From positions 1-49,975 of the forward strand of contig JAJYDW010000026.1 of the NCBI GenBank assembly GCA_021790385.1: a DNA stretch of 49,975 bases, read 5' to 3'. Source of the stretch: Planctomycetota bacterium (GTDB lineage: Bacteria; Planctomycetota; Phycisphaerae; WQYP01). The notes beneath the pieces were generated by a model that saw only the letters and a program-made list of their open reading frames with translations, had not been told where the DNA came from and ran no database searches. Below are positions 1 through 9,197 of the stretch, in pieces (position 1 is the stretch's first letter; each line of letters opens with the position of its first letter). The translations under genes and the position numbers were made by a program.

Positions 1-1
1 C

Positions 2-103
2 TCCTGCCGTTGGCGTGTGCAGCGGGCCGAACACATGGCCGCCCTGCGCAGCTTGGAATACGCCGGCCTGGTGGAAAATTACTGGAACCAACGCGCCGCC
101 TAA
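2..103 (+). CDS. C-terminal tail of an unidentified protein (partial)
   Basis: An open frame enters from the left edge and ends at TAA 101-103, giving the last 33 residues of a protein whose body lies outside the window. The tail is helical and basic, ending in LVENYWNQRAA. It is followed by about 155 nt before the next likely start. Nothing in the tail identifies a family, so no function is proposed. Its reality rests on the uninterrupted frame and on sharing the strand of the next genes. Confidence 0.45.
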   Translation, partial: SCRWRVQRAEHMAALRSLEYAGLVENYWNQRAA

Positions 104-259
104 TCGCCAACAATAGGAGTTACACCCTCGTGATGCCGAGTTCGGACCAGACCTTGTATGGAAACAGCGGACGTGCATAATATGCCGATGGTTGTCATGG
201 GTGTGCCAGGGATGGCACGGTGCGTTGATCAAACCCGATCATGGAAGAAGTGGAGTCTC

Positions 260-1501
260 ATGCCAATAGTACCCGCCATCATTTTCCGCTGTTGCCGCCG
301 GGTGGTTATCGTCGCCATGACGCTGATGTCGGCGGTGCTGGTGGGCGTTGGCCATCGAGCCGCTGCGGCAACCTGGTCGCCGCTTCCGCCGCCATTGTTG
401 CCACCACCTATTGCTCTGCAAATGCTTTGGGCGGACGTTTTGCCAGTTCAAAAGAAACCGGCTACGGCTCCACCAGGGATGAAGCCTCTTTACAGCACAG
501 CAGATTGGAAATGGTACCAATCCAAATATGGTGTACAGGCCCGGCGTGTGAATTATGAATATCTGTCACAGCGCCTCAAGTTTGCGGCGGCCATGCTGCA
601 ACAGGCGCAGCGCGAAACTCATCGCGGGCGGACCCGGCTTTTGTGCCTGCGTGTTTTTGCCCTGTGCTTTCAGAGTCGCAGCGGTTCGCCACTCGCCCAG
701 GCTGCCGTCAGCCGTTACATGCAAGTGGCGAAACTCCACAGCATTGTCCAAGTAGCTCCGATATGGCAAATGTCCAACCTGCTTGCATACCTGGCGGCTA
801 CGCCGCTGTCAGATCGCCATCGTTACGATATTCTTGCCGAACAGGCCAATGTGCAGCTTACTTTGCAATTGTTGTGGGCGGGGCAGGTTCAAGCTGCCCA
901 CCGCGTGGTAAGGCATCTGGGCATTCACGAAACGCTTACGGTGCGGGCGAATCACAAACTTATGTTTGAAATGTCGGTGGCACGTACCATTGTGCATCAA
1001 ACCCGCCGCATGATTCATGATCTAAAAAAACAATACCGCCTGATGCTGGCCGGTCATGAGTCGGCGGCGATGGAGGTTTATCTGTACGCTACCGTGGTGT
1101 CGCCGCGCAGGAAGCTACGCGATTGGATTCTGCACCGATGGCCCCGCAGTTCCGTGGGTGTATTAGATCGCATGATGGTCGCATGTCGGACTGATCCCGC
1201 CGGGTGCTATCTGTGCGCCCGGGCGCTTCAAGCGCAAGCCCAGATGTTGCCGGCAGGAATTTTACGCAACCGAGTGCTCTTTGCCGCGCTGAAAGACTAC
1301 CTCCGATATTTGAAGCTACCATTGGATCGGCACAACCGTGTGGCTCGAACTCTGTCGCGAATCGCAGTCCAGCAGGTTATTGAACAGGGGGCCAGGCCGA
1401 ATCCGAATATTAATCCGCTCAAGGGATTGGTGGGTATACCCCTTGCAAAGCCATCCACCACGCCGACCACCCGGTTCATCGACCATGGTCATAACCAATA
1501 A
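260..1501 (+). CDS. Exported helical protein of unknown function
   Basis: About 413 residues. I start it at ATG 260, which has GGAG at 252-255 and opens a plausible signal peptide: basic FRCCRR, then a hydrophobic stretch (VVIVAMTLMSAVLVGVG), then an AAAA cleavage region near residue 37. The frame is open back to an ATG at 158, but that start would bury the signal inside the protein. A proline-rich linker (SPLPPPLLPPPIAL) follows, then a long, mostly helical body rich in Arg, Leu and Ala, reminiscent of helical-repeat proteins but without a clear TPR consensus. The end carries a Pro/Thr-rich tail. I do not recognise the family. It stands 189 nt ahead of mnmA with no sign of a shared operon. 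Confidence 0.6.
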   Translation: MPIVPAIIFRCCRRVVIVAMTLMSAVLVGVGHRAAAATWSPLPPPLLPPPIALQMLWADVLPVQKKPATAPPGMKPLYSTADWKWYQSKYGVQARRVNYEYLSQRLKFAAAMLQQAQRETHRGRTRLLCLRVFALCFQSRSGSPLAQAAVSRYMQVAKLHSIVQVAPIWQMSNLLAYLAATPLSDRHRYDILAEQANVQLTLQLLWAGQVQAAHRVVRHLGIHETLTVRANHKLMFEMSVARTIVHQTRRMIHDLKKQYRLMLAGHESAAMEVYLYATVVSPRRKLRDWILHRWPRSSVGVLDRMMVACRTDPAGCYLCARALQAQAQMLPAGILRNRVLFAALKDYLRYLKLPLDRHNRVARTLSRIAVQQVIEQGARPNPNINPLKGLVGIPLAKPSTTPTTRFIDHGHNQ

Positions 1502-1633
1502 CATACCGGTCTCTGCACTGGATTAGCATATTGGTGTTGTCTCGTCGACCACGGCTACAAGTCGGGGCTGTTCTTTTCGCTGCGCATCTACCGGCCCGTG
1601 CGGTGTGCTGCGGTAAATCGGTCATCCATGGGC

Positions 1634-1639
1634 TATAAT
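1634..1639 (+). promoter_or_regulatory. Possible -10 box for mnmA
   Basis: A perfect TATAAT lies 51 nt ahead of the mnmA ATG, but no good -35 element is found 16-18 nt upstream. The call rests on the -10 match and its place in the 189-nt spacer. Confidence 0.3.
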
Positions 1640-1690
1640 GATTCCATTGAACCGGCTACAGGATAGGGCTTGGTCCATAACGGGTGATCT

Positions 1691-2893
1691 ATGAGCGATA
1701 ATAAGGGTACAGTAGTGGTGGCGATGTCGGGTGGGGTGGATAGCTCCGTGGCTGCAGCCCTGTTGCGCCGGGAAGGGTATAACTGTATAGGTGTGTTTAT
1801 GCGGCTCGGCAGTGACCCCGCAGAAAATGCGGGGACGACCGAAGCCCGCGCTCTACCCGGCACGTGTGATGCCACAAAAGAAGTCAATGCCGACGAGCCC
1901 CAGACGCACCAGCAGGGTTGCTGTTCGGCTGCGGATGCCGCTGATGCCCGGTACGTCGCAGGGTTATTGGATATTCCATTTTATGCCTTGAATTTTCAGC
2001 ATGATTTTGATGGAATCATTGATTATTTCGTGCGTGAATACAACCATGGCCGCACACCCAATCCCTGTGTGCGCTGCAATGAATATCTTAAGTTCGGCAA
2101 GTTGCTGCGCTATGCCACAGCCATCGGTGCCAACTACGTGGCCACAGGTCATTATGCCCGTATCGGCCGGGATGAATCGGGTGCGGCCCAGATTCTTCGG
2201 GGAATCGACCACAGCAAGGATCAGAGCTACGTACTTTTTGGTGTGCCGCGGGAGGATATCTCCCGTATTCTGCTTCCCATCGGTGATTATCCCAAAAGCC
2301 AGGTCCGCCGGCTGGCGCGGGAACTGGGACTGCCCGTGCATGCTAAGCGGGATTCGCAGGAAATCTGCTTCGTGCCGGACAATAATTATATGCGGTTGGT
2401 CAATAGCCGCACTCCGGATGCCGTTGTGCCCGGCCCTGTGGTTGATTCGCGCGGGGTGCGCGTGGCGACTCATGGCGGCCATCAGAATTTTACGCTGGGT
2501 CAGCGTCGCGGAGTGGGGGTGGCTTTTGGTTATCCGATTTACGTTACCGCCATTGATGCCGCCAACAATACCGTAACCATTGGCAACAAAGAGGATCTGC
2601 TTCGCACCAGGCTTATCGCACGCGAAGTGAATTGGTTAACGGCGCGGCCGCAAGGGCCATTTGAGTGTACGGCGCGGGTACGCTACAACACCCCTGCCGC
2701 ACCGGCCATCGCCGAGCTTACCGGGCCGGACGAACTCACCGTTTGCTTTGATGCACCGGTGGCGGCCATCACGCCCGGACAAGCCGTGGTGTGTTATTCC
2801 GGAGAAATGCTGCTGGGTGGCGCGTGGATTGATGATGTGCCAGTTGTGAATGTGGCTGCGGAAAACCAGCCTGAGGCCGGCGGCAGGCTTTAG
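1691..2893 (+). CDS. mnmA: tRNA-specific 2-thiouridylase MnmA
   Basis: This 400-residue enzyme makes the 2-thio group of uridine-34 in the tRNAs for Lys, Glu and Gln, using ATP to adenylate the base and a persulfide as sulfur donor. The PP-loop SGGVDSS is at residues 13-19. The catalytic cysteine pair is visible: Cys126 in NPCVRCNEYLKF (nucleophile) and Cys226 in QEICFVPDN (persulfide carrier). GHYARI near 153 and the C-terminal beta-barrel motifs (LGQRRGVGV, VCYSGEMLLGGAWI) match the family. Between residues 40 and 80 it carries a longer Cys-containing loop (GTCD, QQGCCSAADA) than the E. coli enzyme. The gene appears to be transcribed alone. Confidence 0.96.
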   Translation: MSDNKGTVVVAMSGGVDSSVAAALLRREGYNCIGVFMRLGSDPAENAGTTEARALPGTCDATKEVNADEPQTHQQGCCSAADAADARYVAGLLDIPFYALNFQHDFDGIIDYFVREYNHGRTPNPCVRCNEYLKFGKLLRYATAIGANYVATGHYARIGRDESGAAQILRGIDHSKDQSYVLFGVPREDISRILLPIGDYPKSQVRRLARELGLPVHAKRDSQEICFVPDNNYMRLVNSRTPDAVVPGPVVDSRGVRVATHGGHQNFTLGQRRGVGVAFGYPIYVTAIDAANNTVTIGNKEDLLRTRLIAREVNWLTARPQGPFECTARVRYNTPAAPAIAELTGPDELTVCFDAPVAAITPGQAVVCYSGEMLLGGAWIDDVPVVNVAAENQPEAGGRL

Positions 2894-3269
2894 ACCTTCA
2901 TGAGAAATTCCATCGATTCTTTTTGCTGTGCAGGCTCAGCAGAATGCACAAAACATGGCGGATTGTCATGGACGAGGTTTACTTTGTTTTAACTGACGCG
3001 ATCTGGGCTACACGTGGGGCCATCAAAGGAGGAAAATGCTTCCTTGGACTTCCCGATTCCGTTTGGGACTGGATCAGCCGAGGTTTAGCTCGACATTTGC
3101 CTGACAACGCAGTTCGGGTGCCTGTTGGCCGCTACACCCCGTGATGCGCACATTGCCGCCCGAACTGGACTTCAGGTGCGTGGACTCGCTGGTATTTCTC
3201 GACATTTGCGGGAATAATTAACTGTGGTATCTGGTGCGAATTTAATGACAGTCAGAAAAGGATCGGCGA
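2894..3269 (+). other. Spacer ahead of the nucleoside transporter
   Basis: A 376-nt stretch without a convincing gene. It holds a 12-nt direct repeat, CTCGACATTTGC, at 3089-3100 and 3198-3209, and an inverted repeat, CAGTTCGGG (3110-3118) against CCCGAACTG (3159-3167), which could fold into a 9-bp stem with a 40-nt loop. I see no purine-riboswitch consensus. A 73-codon frame at 2923-3144 lacks any family signature and is not called. Confidence 0.4.
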
Positions 3270-4346
3270 ATGTTTCACCCAAAAACGTTATGGTTTTTTA
3301 ATATCCTCTTTGCGACGACGCTGGTTTTCATGCTTTTGGCGTGTTCCAGGAGAGCACACCAATCATCGGTATCGGTACGGCAGGCCTCGCCTGTGGGTGC
3401 TGGCCCCGCGGAACAACGCCCTCTCCTGAAAGTCGCTTTGCTGTGTTCCGGTTCTTTTACGGACGGCGGTTGGAATCAAGAAGGCCGCGATGCCATGCTT
3501 CGCCTGAAACGTCGCTTGCATCTGAAGGTTTCCATGCTGGAGCACGTTTCGCCGGTTCGGGCCGGCAACATCATGCGGCAGTACATTGCCCGCGGATACA
3601 ACCTGGTTATAGGGCACGGTTACGAATTTCTTGACCCCGCTTCGCAGGTCGCATCCACCGCCAGGCACACTCACTTTGCCATTGACGGTGCGGATAAAAT
3701 ACAACCGAATGTGGCCACACTGAACTTTGATCTTTCACAATCGTCTTATCAGCTCGGTGTACTGGCGGCGATGATCAGTAAAACCGGCCGGCTCGGCTTC
3801 ATCGGTGGGGAGGCTATTCCCTCTGTGGTGGCCTGCTACACCGGTTTTTTGGCGGGGGCTAGAAGTGTCAATCCTCATATTACGGTGGCCCATGCCTATA
3901 CCAGTTGGGATCAGCCCGCGCTTTCCAAAAGCCAGGCTGAGGCATTTATTCAGCAGCACGTCGATGTTATCTATCAGAATGTCGATGCTGCCAGCCGCGG
4001 AGTTTTTGAAGCTGTGGCAACCGCGGATCGCCATCTGTCCTCCGGCGGCCATCCAGTATACGTATTCGGATCCAATACCGATCAGAACGATAATTCCACC
4101 TGTGGTGCCTATACGCTGGCCAGTGCGGTCATTCGCCTGGATCGTGCGTATAAAAAATTAATTCTGGAAATCATTCATGGCCACTTTCGCTCCGGCGTGC
4201 ATCAGGAAAATTCCTCCAACGGCGTATGCATCACCGTGCTTAATCCGCGGCTCATCGGCAAGGTTATTACGCCCGCGATGCAGCGGGCGGTAAAACGGGC
4301 CGGCGAGGAATTGCGGACGGGAAAGATTGTCATTTCCGCCGAATAA
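3270..4346 (+). CDS. BMP-family nucleoside-binding lipoprotein of an ABC transporter
   Basis: The extracytoplasmic binding subunit (358 residues) of an importer in the BmpA/Med family, whose known members bind purine nucleosides. A lipoprotein signal ends in the lipobox LLAC with Cys25 as the lipidated residue. The mature domain has family landmarks: DGGWNQEGRDAM near 70, GYNLVIGHGYEF near 113, YQLGVLAAMISKTGRLGFIGGEAIP and the C-terminal FGSNTDQN. It is followed after 18 nt by the ATPase and then two permeases, the standard gene order for these systems. AAAAGG lies ahead of the ATG. The exact ligand cannot be read from the sequence. Confidence 0.9.
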   Translation: MFHPKTLWFFNILFATTLVFMLLACSRRAHQSSVSVRQASPVGAGPAEQRPLLKVALLCSGSFTDGGWNQEGRDAMLRLKRRLHLKVSMLEHVSPVRAGNIMRQYIARGYNLVIGHGYEFLDPASQVASTARHTHFAIDGADKIQPNVATLNFDLSQSSYQLGVLAAMISKTGRLGFIGGEAIPSVVACYTGFLAGARSVNPHITVAHAYTSWDQPALSKSQAEAFIQQHVDVIYQNVDAASRGVFEAVATADRHLSSGGHPVYVFGSNTDQNDNSTCGAYTLASAVIRLDRAYKKLILEIIHGHFRSGVHQENSSNGVCITVLNPRLIGKVITPAMQRAVKRAGEELRTGKIVISAE

Positions 4347-4364
4347 CCCGAAAGTGGTGAATTC

Positions 4365-5876
4365 ATGCTGTCCATTGAAAACATCAGTAAAGCCTTCGGC
4401 GGCGTGCAGGCCTTGAACAATGTATCGCTGGCCGTTGCACCCGGCTCTGTACAGGGCATCCTTGGCGAAAATGGGGCCGGTAAAACCACGCTGATGAATA
4501 TCCTCTTCGGCTTGATTCGTCCGGACCGGGGGCAAATCCGTCTTAACGGGCAGTCTGTCGTAGTGCGTTCACCGCGTGTGGCTCAGCAGCTCGGAATTGG
4601 TATGGTGCATCAGCATTTTAAGCTCGCCCCGGCGTTGAGTGTTACAGACAACCTGGCTTTGGCCGTTGGCCGCAATTTTGTCCTGTTGCATCGGGCCTCT
4701 TTTCGAGATCGTATTGCTGCGCTGGCCCGCAGCCTGCATTGGGCTGTCGATCCGGATAGTGTTGTAGGACAATTGAATGTCGGCCAGCAGCAGCGGGTTG
4801 AAATTATCAAGGCCTTGCTGGGCGGTGGTAAAATTCTGATTCTGGATGAACCGACGGCCGTTTTAACGCCGCAGGAAGTAGATGAGTTAATTCCCGCCGT
4901 CCGCAGCCTGGCCCGCGCCGGCATTACCGTTATTTTCATCAGCCATAAACTTTCCGAGGTCAATCGCATGTGTGACCGTATTGCGGTTTTGCGGCGTGGT
5001 GAACTGGTGTTTGCCGGGCCGATGGGTGAACTCTCCGCCGAAGAAATTACACATCGCATGTTGGGCGCACCAAGCGCATTGTCGAGCCTGGGGGCATCGT
5101 CTGCGTCGCCCGGACTGGTCCGTCTGCATCTAAGCCGGGTGTGCTGTCCATTGCCCGGCACTCGCAAGTACAAGCCCCTGTTGGACAACATCGAGTTGTC
5201 CGTGCGGGCCGGTGAAATTGTCGGAATTGCCGGTGTTGAGGGTAATGGGCAGACGACGTTAATTGATGCCATTCTAGGTTCACTGCCGATTTCCAGCGGA
5301 GTTATCACACTGGATGGTAGCGATTTGAGCCATCTGGTCAACTTTCGTCGAGCCAGAAAGTTTGCCTGCATTCCTGAAGATCGGCAGGGCCAGGGCCTGG
5401 TGCTGTCGCTTTCGCTTACTGCCAACCTGATGTTACGCAGCTACCGCAATCCGGAATTTATGCGATTGGGTCTACGCCATGTGACGGCGTGGCGGTCTCG
5501 GGCGGCCATGCTTGTAAGGTCTTTTGATATCCGCTGTGCCAGTGTGGAGGTACCTATCCAATTCCTTTCCGGTGGTAATCAGCAAAAGGCTCTTATTGCC
5601 CGCGAATTGTACGGCAATCCACCGGTTATTCTGGCCATCAATCCAACGCGCGGGCTGGATATCGGAGCCACCGCGTTTGTTTTGCAACAATTGACCGCCG
5701 CACGCCAGCGAGGGGCCGCAGTCTTGCTGATTCACAGCGATCTTGACGAACTACTGGCAATCAGTGACCGTGTCATGGTGATGTACGCCGGCCGATTGTT
5801 GCCTACAAATTGGCCTGCGGTAGATCGCGCGGCCATTGGCCGTATGATGATGGGTATCACGCCTCAAGCTGCATGA
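4365..5876 (+). CDS. Nucleoside ABC transporter ATPase with two nucleotide-binding domains
   Basis: A 503-residue energising subunit made of two fused ABC domains, as in YufO/RbsA relatives. The first domain has Walker A GENGAGKTT (34-42), a modified signature LNVGQQQ (about 136-142) and Walker B ILILDEPTA with Asp161-Glu162. The second has a degenerate Walker A (GVEGNGQTT from 290), a good signature LSGGNQQKALIAREL and a Walker B region AINPTRGLD that lacks the Asp-Glu pair. That asymmetry is normal for this family. It sits between the lipoprotein and the permeases. GTGGTGA precedes the ATG. Confidence 0.93.
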   Translation: MLSIENISKAFGGVQALNNVSLAVAPGSVQGILGENGAGKTTLMNILFGLIRPDRGQIRLNGQSVVVRSPRVAQQLGIGMVHQHFKLAPALSVTDNLALAVGRNFVLLHRASFRDRIAALARSLHWAVDPDSVVGQLNVGQQQRVEIIKALLGGGKILILDEPTAVLTPQEVDELIPAVRSLARAGITVIFISHKLSEVNRMCDRIAVLRRGELVFAGPMGELSAEEITHRMLGAPSALSSLGASSASPGLVRLHLSRVCCPLPGTRKYKPLLDNIELSVRAGEIVGIAGVEGNGQTTLIDAILGSLPISSGVITLDGSDLSHLVNFRRARKFACIPEDRQGQGLVLSLSLTANLMLRSYRNPEFMRLGLRHVTAWRSRAAMLVRSFDIRCASVEVPIQFLSGGNQQKALIARELYGNPPVILAINPTRGLDIGATAFVLQQLTAARQRGAAVLLIHSDLDELLAISDRVMVMYAGRLLPTNWPAVDRAAIGRMMMGITPQAA

Positions 5877-5903
5877 TCAGAATCAGTATCCGGAGCCAGA
5901 CCT

Positions 5904-7064
5904 TTGGACCCATCTGCGCCACCACCAACTGTGAATAGTATGCAGTCCCAGTCCGCACGCTATGGCGTGCGGCACGGCCCGAAGGTGTTCTGGCTATGGA
6001 CGGCTATGGCCGTGGGGGCGATAGCGTTTAGCGGGTTGCTGGTCCTGGCGGTTTTGGCAATGAGCGGTTATCCGGCGCTGGGCATTTTACATCGCTGGAT
6101 CATCGGCGCTGCGGGGAACCGTTTCAACTCGGCCGCAAGCATGGCGGATGCATGTCCGCTTTTGCTGACGGGTTTGGCGGCGGGGGTGGCATTTCGTTCC
6201 GGCGTGCTGAATATCGGTGCGCAAGGCCAATTTTTGCTGGGAGCATTGGTTAGTGTCGCACTGACAACGCGTTTTATTTTTCCCGGCCCTCCCTGGTGCG
6301 TGATGTTGGGGGCCATGGCAGCGGCATGTGTTGCCGGTGGAATGTGGGCGCTGCTGGCCAGTGTGCTGGAGCGCTACCGTGGCGTTCCTGTCGTGCTTTC
6401 CACCATTTTACTCAATTTTGTGGCCCTGTACCTGGTTCGTGCTGCTTTGCATGGACCGCTGCAAGCTGCGGATACATCCGCTCCGCAAAGTCCGCAACTT
6501 AAAGTTATCTATTGGTTGCCTATTTTAATCACCAATACCGATTTTCATTTGGGTATACCGCTGGCCTTTGCCGTGGCGGTGGCGCTGGCGGTTGTGTTGG
6601 GCCGCACAAATTTCGGCTTTGAGTTGCTGATTACGGGACTCAATCCGCGAGTGGCCAGGCTGGTGGGTATGCCGGTGGCGCGACGGCAGTTTGCAATTAT
6701 GTTTTTAAGTGGATGCTGTGCCGGCTTGGGTGGGGCAGTGCAAGTGCTGGGAGTTACTCATTTCATGCTCGGCAATTTCGGCAACTATGGGTATACGGGC
6801 ATTGCGGTTGCCTTGCTCGGCAGACTCAATCCCATCGGAATTGCCGTTGCTGCGGTGTTTTTTGGAATGTTGGACACCGGCTCGCGCTTTGTTGAAGAAA
6901 GCTCTCTGGCTTTGCCACACCAGATGGCCAATGTAGTTAAAGGAGTGATTATTCTGGCCATGCTGGTGGCTTCCGCGTGGATGATGCGCCGTGGCAGTCG
7001 TGATCGATCGCTGGAAGCCGGCGAAAATCAGAACACCCCGGACCAGCAGCAGGTGCAATCATGA
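5904..7064 (+). CDS. Nucleoside ABC transporter permease 1
   Basis: A 386-residue membrane subunit of the BPD_transp_2 type. I use TTG 5904 because GGAG at 5892-5895 sits 8 nt upstream; an ATG at 5940 is the alternative. After a hydrophilic N-terminus come about eight to nine hydrophobic segments. The family motifs NIGAQGQFLLGA and GVPVVLSTILLNFVALYLV are present, and ITGLNPRVARLVGMPVARRQF lies in a cytoplasmic loop that contacts the ATPase. It overlaps permease 2 by 4 nt (ATGA), so the two are translationally coupled and probably heterodimerise. Confidence 0.9.
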   Translation: MDPSAPPPTVNSMQSQSARYGVRHGPKVFWLWTAMAVGAIAFSGLLVLAVLAMSGYPALGILHRWIIGAAGNRFNSAASMADACPLLLTGLAAGVAFRSGVLNIGAQGQFLLGALVSVALTTRFIFPGPPWCVMLGAMAAACVAGGMWALLASVLERYRGVPVVLSTILLNFVALYLVRAALHGPLQAADTSAPQSPQLKVIYWLPILITNTDFHLGIPLAFAVAVALAVVLGRTNFGFELLITGLNPRVARLVGMPVARRQFAIMFLSGCCAGLGGAVQVLGVTHFMLGNFGNYGYTGIAVALLGRLNPIGIAVAAVFFGMLDTGSRFVEESSLALPHQMANVVKGVIILAMLVASAWMMRRGSRDRSLEAGENQNTPDQQQVQS

Positions 7065-8041
7065 ACATTGCCGGGGAAAGTCTGGGCACTTTTCTTGCGC
7101 GGCAAACCGTGCAAGCCGCCACACCACTGATTATGGCTGGATTGGGCGAACTCCTGGCCGAAGTGACCGGCGTGATCAACATTGGTATTGAAGGCTTGAT
7201 GCTGATGGGCTGCATTGCCGGCTATGCAGCGGCAGGCATCAGCGGCAGCGGCGGAGTGGGTCTGGGGGCCGCAATTTTTGCGGGTATGGGCACCGCCGCG
7301 ATTTTTGCCGGCGTCACCGTTTGGGCTGCCGCAGATCAAATAGTCGCCGGTGCCGCGGTGAATATTCTAGCTGTGGGGGCCAGCGGCCTAGCTTGGTTCT
7401 TTTATCAAAATGCACGTGAAGCGGTCCATCGATCGGTGAGTTTGGGGCGACATGTTGGTTTTCAAAGTGTGGCCATTCCGGGGTTGTCCCGGATTCCGTT
7501 TTTCGGCCCGATGCTCTTTGATCAATACATGCTGTTCTATGCCGCAATAATATTGGCGGTGTTGATCTGGTTGCTTTTGCACCATACCCGCACCGGAGCT
7601 ATTTTACGGGCTTTAGGCGATGCTCCGGAGGCCTGTCAAGCCGCTGGAGTCTCGGTGCGCACATGGAGGACCGGAGCCGTACTTTTCGCGGGGGCTTGTG
7701 CCGGTGCCGCAGGTGCGTATTTAAGTATTATGCGCACCCATGCTTTTGCCAGCGACATGACCGGAGGGCAGGGATTTGTGGTGCTTTCGCTGGTGATTTT
7801 CGGGCGATGGACTATTCCCGGCCTCATCGCAGGATGTCTGCTCTTCGGCGGTATCAACAGCCTGCAGCAAATCCTGCAGACCACGCGCTACACCAGCCAT
7901 TCCACCTTGATGCATGCATTACAGCACATTCCTTTCGAATTTTTTCAGATGCTGCCCTACGTGGTGGCTTTGTTGGCTTTGGCTACGCTTTCCCGCAGCA
8001 GTCCTGGTCCGCGTTACCTCGGACAGGCTTGGAGGCAATAA
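7061..8041 (+). CDS. Nucleoside ABC transporter permease 2
   Basis: A 326-residue second permease subunit. The segment AATPLIMAGLGELLAEVTGVINIGIEGLMLMG (residues 20-50) carries the NIGIEG-type motif seen in this permease class, and LRALGDAPEACQAAGVSVRTWR is the cytoplasmic coupling loop. Several hydrophobic spans follow, with GGQGFVVLSLVIFGRW near 230. The start overlaps the stop of permease 1 (ATGA at 7061-7064). It is the last gene of the transporter operon; a convergent gene ends 110 nt downstream. Confidence 0.9.
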   Translation: MNIAGESLGTFLARQTVQAATPLIMAGLGELLAEVTGVINIGIEGLMLMGCIAGYAAAGISGSGGVGLGAAIFAGMGTAAIFAGVTVWAAADQIVAGAAVNILAVGASGLAWFFYQNAREAVHRSVSLGRHVGFQSVAIPGLSRIPFFGPMLFDQYMLFYAAIILAVLIWLLLHHTRTGAILRALGDAPEACQAAGVSVRTWRTGAVLFAGACAGAAGAYLSIMRTHAFASDMTGGQGFVVLSLVIFGRWTIPGLIAGCLLFGGINSLQQILQTTRYTSHSTLMHALQHIPFEFFQMLPYVVALLALATLSRSSPGPRYLGQAWRQ

Positions 8042-8150
8042 GCTAAAAGCGTAGGGCAATGACTTGACGGCAGAATCCTACAATGCGGCGCAATGGCATC
8101 GGCAAAAGCCTGATGCTGAAGTTCGATGTAACGCGATGCGAGAAGTCGCT

Positions 8151-9197
8151 TTATATTGCCTCTTGGGGCGGCACCTGGCGCAGGGCATTCAACAGGCTCA
8201 TGGATAGCGCCTCACGAGCGGACGGCATCGGACCAGGTAACCGGCAACCAGCGGCGCGCATGTGTCCACCACCACCAAAGCCGGCGGCAACCATACTGAC
8301 ATCAATCGTGTGCTTACTGCGCAGGTTAACTCGAATGAGGCCATCGGGCGCTTCACTTAGCAAAGCGACAATCATGGTGGTTGAAACCATCATGGGGTAG
8401 TCCGTAAGACCGTCGGTTTCGAATGACGCAGCGCCGGTGGTGGCAAAATCCACCTGCGAGAGTTCCATCAGGGCAATGCTCCCATTGGCCAGCCAGGTCA
8501 GATTGGTCAGGGCGTGCTGAATCAGAGCCAACTTCGCCATGGATTCCCGCTGCGAAAGGTTCTGGTAAATACGCGATGGTGCTGCGCCGGCTGCTACCAG
8601 TCGCGCCGCCAATGCGTAGGACCGCGGGGTGACGCTGTCAAAGCGAAACCAGCCGGTATCAGCCGCCAGCCCCGCCAGCAACGCGGTGCTTATATCCTGG
8701 GTCAGACCGATCCCCAGAGCATCAATCAGATCAACCACCAGTTCTGTGCATGCCGCAGCCGAGACATCAGCCACAATGAGGCGGCTAATGGTATCGCGTG
8801 TGCGATGATGATCCAGCACCAGAATTTTTTCTTTGCGGCATTCCAGATACGGCCACGCTCGTTCAAGCTGAGCTTTCGTACACGTGTCGAGGATCAGGAT
8901 AAGATCAAATTCTCGCGGTGCCAATTGGGATATTTCCGCCGTCAGCGAGATACGTTCAAGGATCGGCTGGACGGGATATAAAAAGTCCAGAGTCGATGGA
9001 ACGGGCGAAAGATCCACCAGGGTGGGCGTTATGCCCAGTGCGTGCAGTGCCAATCCGGCGGCCACCTGTGAGCCAATGGCATCCGGATCGGGACGCATGT
9101 GCGTAAAGATAGCCACGGTTTTGGCAAGCTTCAGGCGGTCGGCCAGCGTGTTTAAATCAGAATGAATTGCGGCCGGAGAACGGAATTCGCAGGTCAT
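8151..9197 (-). CDS. nrnA: DHH-family nanoRNase / 3'-phosphoadenosine phosphatase NrnA
   Basis: A 348-residue cytoplasmic phosphodiesterase of the DHH-DHHA1 family. Known NrnA enzymes degrade 2-5 nt RNA remnants and some dephosphorylate pAp. The first metal motif is HMRPDPDAIGS (residues 33-43), the second is ILDTC near 103, the DHH triad is at 129-131 in VLDHHRTRD, and the substrate-binding DHHA1 motif GGGGHMRAAGCR is close to the C-terminus. Its start overlaps the stop of ribF by 4 nt, so the pair is co-translated. Similar DHH proteins exist with other small substrates, so the exact one is inferred. Confidence 0.88.
   Translation of the reverse strand: MTCEFRSPAAIHSDLNTLADRLKLAKTVAIFTHMRPDPDAIGSQVAAGLALHALGITPTLVDLSPVPSTLDFLYPVQPILERISLTAEISQLAPREFDLILILDTCTKAQLERAWPYLECRKEKILVLDHHRTRDTISRLIVADVSAAACTELVVDLIDALGIGLTQDISTALLAGLAADTGWFRFDSVTPRSYALAARLVAAGAAPSRIYQNLSQRESMAKLALIQHALTNLTWLANGSIALMELSQVDFATTGAASFETDGLTDYPMMVSTTMIVALLSEAPDGLIRVNLRSKHTIDVSMVAAGFGGGGHMRAAGCRLPGPMPSAREALSMSLLNALRQVPPQEAI

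Noticed and set aside
2923..3144. 73-codon plus-strand frame between mnmA and the transporter
   Set aside because: No SD at a good distance, no family features, and it covers the repeats of the leader; more likely non-coding.
4365..5876. Degenerate second Walker A and missing Asp-Glu in the second half of the ABC ATPase
   Set aside because: This asymmetry is usual for the YufO/RbsA-like double ATPases of BMP-type transporters, so it is not a novelty.
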